NCBI RefSeq assembly: GCF_025150085.1
Contig: NZ_CP102280.1
Span: 201,001 to 265,000, forward strand
Source of the DNA: Dorea longicatena
Lineage (GTDB): Bacteria; Bacillota; Clostridia; Lachnospirales; Lachnospiraceae
DNA: 64,000 nt
Direction: 5' to 3'
Shown: positions 61,287 through 64,000 of the stretch, one piece after another
Layout: each line of letters starts with the position of its first letter
Numbering within the stretch: the stretch's first letter is position 1
Notes under the pieces: model-generated
Told to the model about the DNA's origin: nothing
Seen by the model: the letters and a program-made list of their open reading frames with translations, nothing else
Database searches by the model: none
Translations under genes and position numbers: made by a program

Positions 61287-62234
61287 ATGAGTAAAAAGAA
61301 TGATACAGATAACCATATAGAAATAGAAAAAAGGAAAAGCATGTTAACAGATTGCGTACTGTGCCCAAGAAATTGTCACGCAGACCGTATAAACGGCCGG
61401 TGGGGAAGATGTCATGAGACCGCGGAAATCGTTGTGGCAAGGGCTGCGCTGCATATGTGGGAAGAACCTTGCATATCCGGAGATGCTGGCTCAGGAGCCG
61501 TATTTTTTTCCGGCTGCCCGATGGGCTGCGTTTTTTGTCAGAACCATAATATAGCCGAAGCAAAAGCAGGAAAGTCAATTACGGTAGAAAGACTGTCAGA
61601 AATATTCCTGGAACTGCAGGAAAAAGGGGCGGCCAATATCAATCTCGTAACGCCGACGCATTATGTTTTGCAGATCATAGAAGCGTTAGATCTGGCAAGA
61701 AAAGAAGGTCTGTCTCTTCCTATTGTCTACAATACGAGCGGCTATGAAAAGCCGGAGACGATACGGATGCTGGATGGATACGTAGACGTCTATCTTCCGG
61801 ATTTTAAATACATGGAATCAGAACTTGCGGCAGCATATTCCGGGGCACCCGATTATCCGAAATATGCGAAAGCAGCCTTAAAAGAAATGCTGCATCAGAC
61901 GGGAAACATTCAGATTGATAAAGACACCGGTATGATACAAAAAGGCGTGATTGTAAGACATCTGGTACTTCCGGGACATGTGAAAAACTCTAAAGCAGTC
62001 ATAAAATATCTGCTCGAAACCTATCAAGACCAGATCCTGATCAGCATCATGAATCAATACACCCCAATGCCGCAAGTGTCAGGAGATCCACTACTCAGCC
62101 GTAAAGTTACAAAAAGAGAATACGAAAAAGTTATAGATTACGCACTGGAACTTGGAATGGAAGACGGCTTCATTCAGGAAGGAGAAGCCGCAAAAGAAAG
62201 CTTCATCCCGGAATTTGATTGTGAGGGGGTATAG
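61287..62234 (+). CDS. Radical SAM protein, PflX/PflA-like (COG1313 type)
   Basis: 315 residues. The radical SAM cluster motif CxxxCxxC is in SGCPMGCVFCQNHN (C77, C81, C84). Four more cysteines lie before it (CVLCPRNCHADR and RCHE; C23, C26, C30, C42), an arrangement found in this uncharacterised activase-like group. SAM-binding and barrel motifs follow (GAANINLVTPTHYVLQIIEAL, IVYNTSGYEKPETI, DVYLPDFKYM). It may activate a glycyl radical enzyme or modify a protein; the partner is unknown. Confidence 0.88.
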   Translation: MSKKNDTDNHIEIEKRKSMLTDCVLCPRNCHADRINGRWGRCHETAEIVVARAALHMWEEPCISGDAGSGAVFFSGCPMGCVFCQNHNIAEAKAGKSITVERLSEIFLELQEKGAANINLVTPTHYVLQIIEALDLARKEGLSLPIVYNTSGYEKPETIRMLDGYVDVYLPDFKYMESELAAAYSGAPDYPKYAKAALKEMLHQTGNIQIDKDTGMIQKGVIVRHLVLPGHVKNSKAVIKYLLETYQDQILISIMNQYTPMPQVSGDPLLSRKVTKREYEKVIDYALELGMEDGFIQEGEAAKESFIPEFDCEGV

Positions 62235-62385
62235 ATATTGGATTTATTATCGTGGCTTCTCATGTCGTGATTGGCATAATGCCGGACCTGTGCACTGGCC
62301 ATAAACTAATAATCTAAAATATAAACTTCCGCCTTCACAAAACTCCATGATCTGTGCTTTCATCATTAAGGCATGAACTCACAAG

Positions 62386-63204
62386 CTACCGCATAAATTC
62401 ATTAATCACATGCAGTACCCCATCCTCATCATTCGATTTCGTAATATAATCTGCCGTCTCCCGTACCGCAGGCTGAGCATTTGCCATAGCCACGCCAAGA
62501 CCGGCAGTTTCAATCATCGTCAGATCATTATATCCGTCACCGCAACAGATCATCTGTTCAGTGGTCAGTCCGATACTCGTTAATAACTTAAGCAGGGAAT
62601 GCGCCTTGTCGATTCCGGCTGGCATAACTTCTACGAAGAAAGGGTCGGAACAGTAGACCGAAAGATAAGAATGAAACTGTTTACTTAGTTCTTTGCGTAT
62701 CTGATCTAATACAGCCGGATCTCCGGTTACAAGAAATTTATTCGGATCATCCGGAACGCAGTCCAGAAAGTTCTCACTTGCGTCAATGACAGGCATCTGA
62801 TTGATGCGGGATTCGAGTTCTGTATATTGGTTGGATTTAATACCGGATAAGATATGTTCCGGGGTATAAGTCAGGACATCAATCCCCTGGCTGGCGTATT
62901 TTCGGACCGTTTTGTAGACTCCCTGAATACAATCAGCAGGAAGAATCTTGTTGTAGATTGCCTGCTTTGTCCGGCAGTCTGTAATGCGGCCACCGTTAAA
63001 AGAAAGGATATAACTTCCGTAATCTTCCAGATGAAGCTGTTCGGCCAGTGGCATAACGCCCTGTGTCGGGCGGCCGCTGGCGAGTACAACTTTTTTTCCG
63101 GCCTCCTGGATCTCGATCAGAGCTTCCAGGGTCGGCTGTGTAATTTCTTTTTTGGAGTTGGTAAGAGTTCCGTCCAGATCAAGGACGAGAATCTGATAAT
63201 CCAT
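62386..63204 (-). CDS. Cof-type HAD phosphatase (HAD-IIB)
   Basis: 272 residues from the ATG at 63204, which follows AAGGAGA; the longer frame has no support. Motif I is LVLDLDGTLTNSKKEI, motif II VLASGRPTQG, motif III a lysine near KLLTSIG, motif IV CGDGYNDLTMIETAGLGVAMANAQ. It dephosphorylates small sugar or cofactor phosphates; the substrate is unknown. It is next to murF on the same strand, 20 bp apart. Confidence 0.92.
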   Translation of the reverse strand: MDYQILVLDLDGTLTNSKKEITQPTLEALIEIQEAGKKVVLASGRPTQGVMPLAEQLHLEDYGSYILSFNGGRITDCRTKQAIYNKILPADCIQGVYKTVRKYASQGIDVLTYTPEHILSGIKSNQYTELESRINQMPVIDASENFLDCVPDDPNKFLVTGDPAVLDQIRKELSKQFHSYLSVYCSDPFFVEVMPAGIDKAHSLLKLLTSIGLTTEQMICCGDGYNDLTMIETAGLGVAMANAQPAVRETADYITKSNDEDGVLHVINEFMR

Positions 63205-63223
63205 AAATATGTTCTCCTTAAAT

Positions 63224-64000
63224 CTATAATTCTTCCAGAGCGTGAACAATCTGTGGGAAATTCATTCCGTGAGAAGCTTTTACCAGAACATTGTCTCCAT
63301 CTTTGATGATGTCAGGTATAGCCTGGATAAAGCTTTCATTATCTGCAAACCAGAGTGCCTCTGTATTCGCACCTTTGGACGCTTCTTCTACCAGAGAGCG
63401 TGTCAGATCACCGATTCCACAGACAAGGTCTACATTCTGTTCGGCTGCGTATGTACCGACTTCTGCATGAAGTGCCTCTGCAGTGTCACCGAGTTCTCCC
63501 ATATTACCAAGAACTGCAACCTTACGTCCGATTGCCATGTTAAGGACATCAATGGAAGCCTTCATGGAGATTGGGTTGGCATTGTAACAGTCATCTAAGA
63601 TGATCATATGATCGGTCTCGATGATGTGGTTACGTCCAGGGATGGAAGGCAGGGATTCGATGCCGGCCTTGATCTCATCAGCAGTCAGTCCCAGTGTGTA
63701 TCCGACAGCAGCACCTGCAACAGCATTGCTTACCATGTGGATACCCGGTACAGGAACCAGACAGTCGAAAGAAGAGCCATCCTTTAATGTGATGGTGCAG
63801 GAAGTTCCGCGAAGTCCCTGTGGCTCGATATTGTCAGCACGAAATGCACAGTTGTCTCCCATTCCAAAGAAGACAGGAGTCACACCTTTGACAGGACTCA
63901 TTTTGGACAGCAGGTCATCGTCACCATTCAGGATAATGGAACCACCGTTCTTCATATCCTGGATCATCTGCGATTTTTCCTGAAGGATTCCCTCTCTTGT
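63224..64000 (-). CDS. murF: MurF, UDP-MurNAc-tripeptide--D-Ala-D-Ala ligase (partial)
   Basis: The frame is open to the window edge (reading TREGILQEKSQMIQDM from 64000), so the N-terminal part is missing. The visible 258 residues cover the middle and C-terminal Mur ligase domains: IILNGDDDLL, PVPGIHMVSNAVAGAAVGYTLGL, SIPGRNHIIETDHMIILDDCYNANPISMKASID and VAVLGNMGELGDTAEALHAEVG, the MurF signature. It completes the UDP-MurNAc-pentapeptide precursor in the cytoplasm. It is upstream of the HAD gene and probably co-transcribed with it. Confidence 0.93.
   Translation of the reverse strand, partial: TREGILQEKSQMIQDMKNGGSIILNGDDDLLSKMSPVKGVTPVFFGMGDNCAFRADNIEPQGLRGTSCTITLKDGSSFDCLVPVPGIHMVSNAVAGAAVGYTLGLTADEIKAGIESLPSIPGRNHIIETDHMIILDDCYNANPISMKASIDVLNMAIGRKVAVLGNMGELGDTAEALHAEVGTYAAEQNVDLVCGIGDLTRSLVEEASKGANTEALWFADNESFIQAIPDIIKDGDNVLVKASHGMNFPQIVHALEEL

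Noticed and set aside
62235..62385. Gap between the radical SAM gene and the HAD gene examined for a terminator or RNA
   Set aside because: Convergent genes with no stem plus T run that I could support.

Overview
The window looks like a gut Lachnospiraceae chromosome (Blautia/Dorea/Ruminococcus torques type). This is inferred from strong AGGAGG-type ribosome binding sites, frequent TTG and GTG starts, the gene families present (Maff2, PrgI, DUF3801/PcfB, DUF4313/4314 conjugation genes, DegV, AGCS symporter, SpaA-type surface proteins) and moderate GC. No rRNA, tRNA or CRISPR array was seen.

Bases 1 to about 45,300 are most of an integrative and conjugative element (ICE) whose left end lies outside the window. 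In order it carries: a sortase-anchored SpaA-like surface protein (5' end cut by the window); a DNA-processing block (metK paralogue, TOPRIM protein, DNA methyltransferase); a candidate oriT followed by MobC and relaxase; the mating apparatus (PcfB, ArdC/LtrC-like protein, VirD4, Maff2 pilin-like protein, VirB6-like, PrgI/VirB3-like, VirB4, two-domain cell-wall hydrolase); an AT-rich cargo pair (leaderless peptidoglycan-binding/DUF1906 protein plus a two-TM protein); an Agr-like LytTR two-component system; a 3,162-residue WapA/Rhs-type secreted toxin with a PD-(D/E)XK-like nuclease tip and downstream immunity candidates; a lipoprotein; a sigma-like regulator; a 500-bp non-coding region with long-range complementarity; a DinG-like helicase; and three adjacent tyrosine recombinases with a TnpC/DUF6262-like protein (Tn554-like logic). 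A HExxH metalloprotease ends the element. It abuts a flavodoxin gene that has lost its 5' half, which marks the probable right junction.

From about 45,600 the genes look chromosomal: an aldo/keto reductase, flavodoxin, flavin reductase and carboxymuconolactone decarboxylase/cupin redox cluster; a graveyard of an older mobile element (sRNA-like transcription unit, MobC, oriT-like palindrome, frameshifted serine recombinase, truncated XRE regulator); an exonuclease; a complete polar amino-acid ABC transporter; an ABC exporter remnant with a large in-frame deletion; an EamA exporter; an alanine symporter; an IS3-family element sitting in the loop of that symporter's terminator; two tandem DegV genes; a radical SAM activase-like protein; a HAD phosphatase; and the C-terminal part of MurF, cut by the window end.

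The most interesting points are: two conserved ICE genes whose best-placed initiation codon is ATA; a pair of 10-bp direct repeats exactly 21 bp apart upstream of the Rhs toxin and just downstream of the LytTR system genes (candidate operator); the structured non-coding region at 37,040-37,510; the trio of recombinases; a consensus promoter plus terminator defining an approximately 77-nt sRNA; and the IS insertion that split a terminator hairpin.
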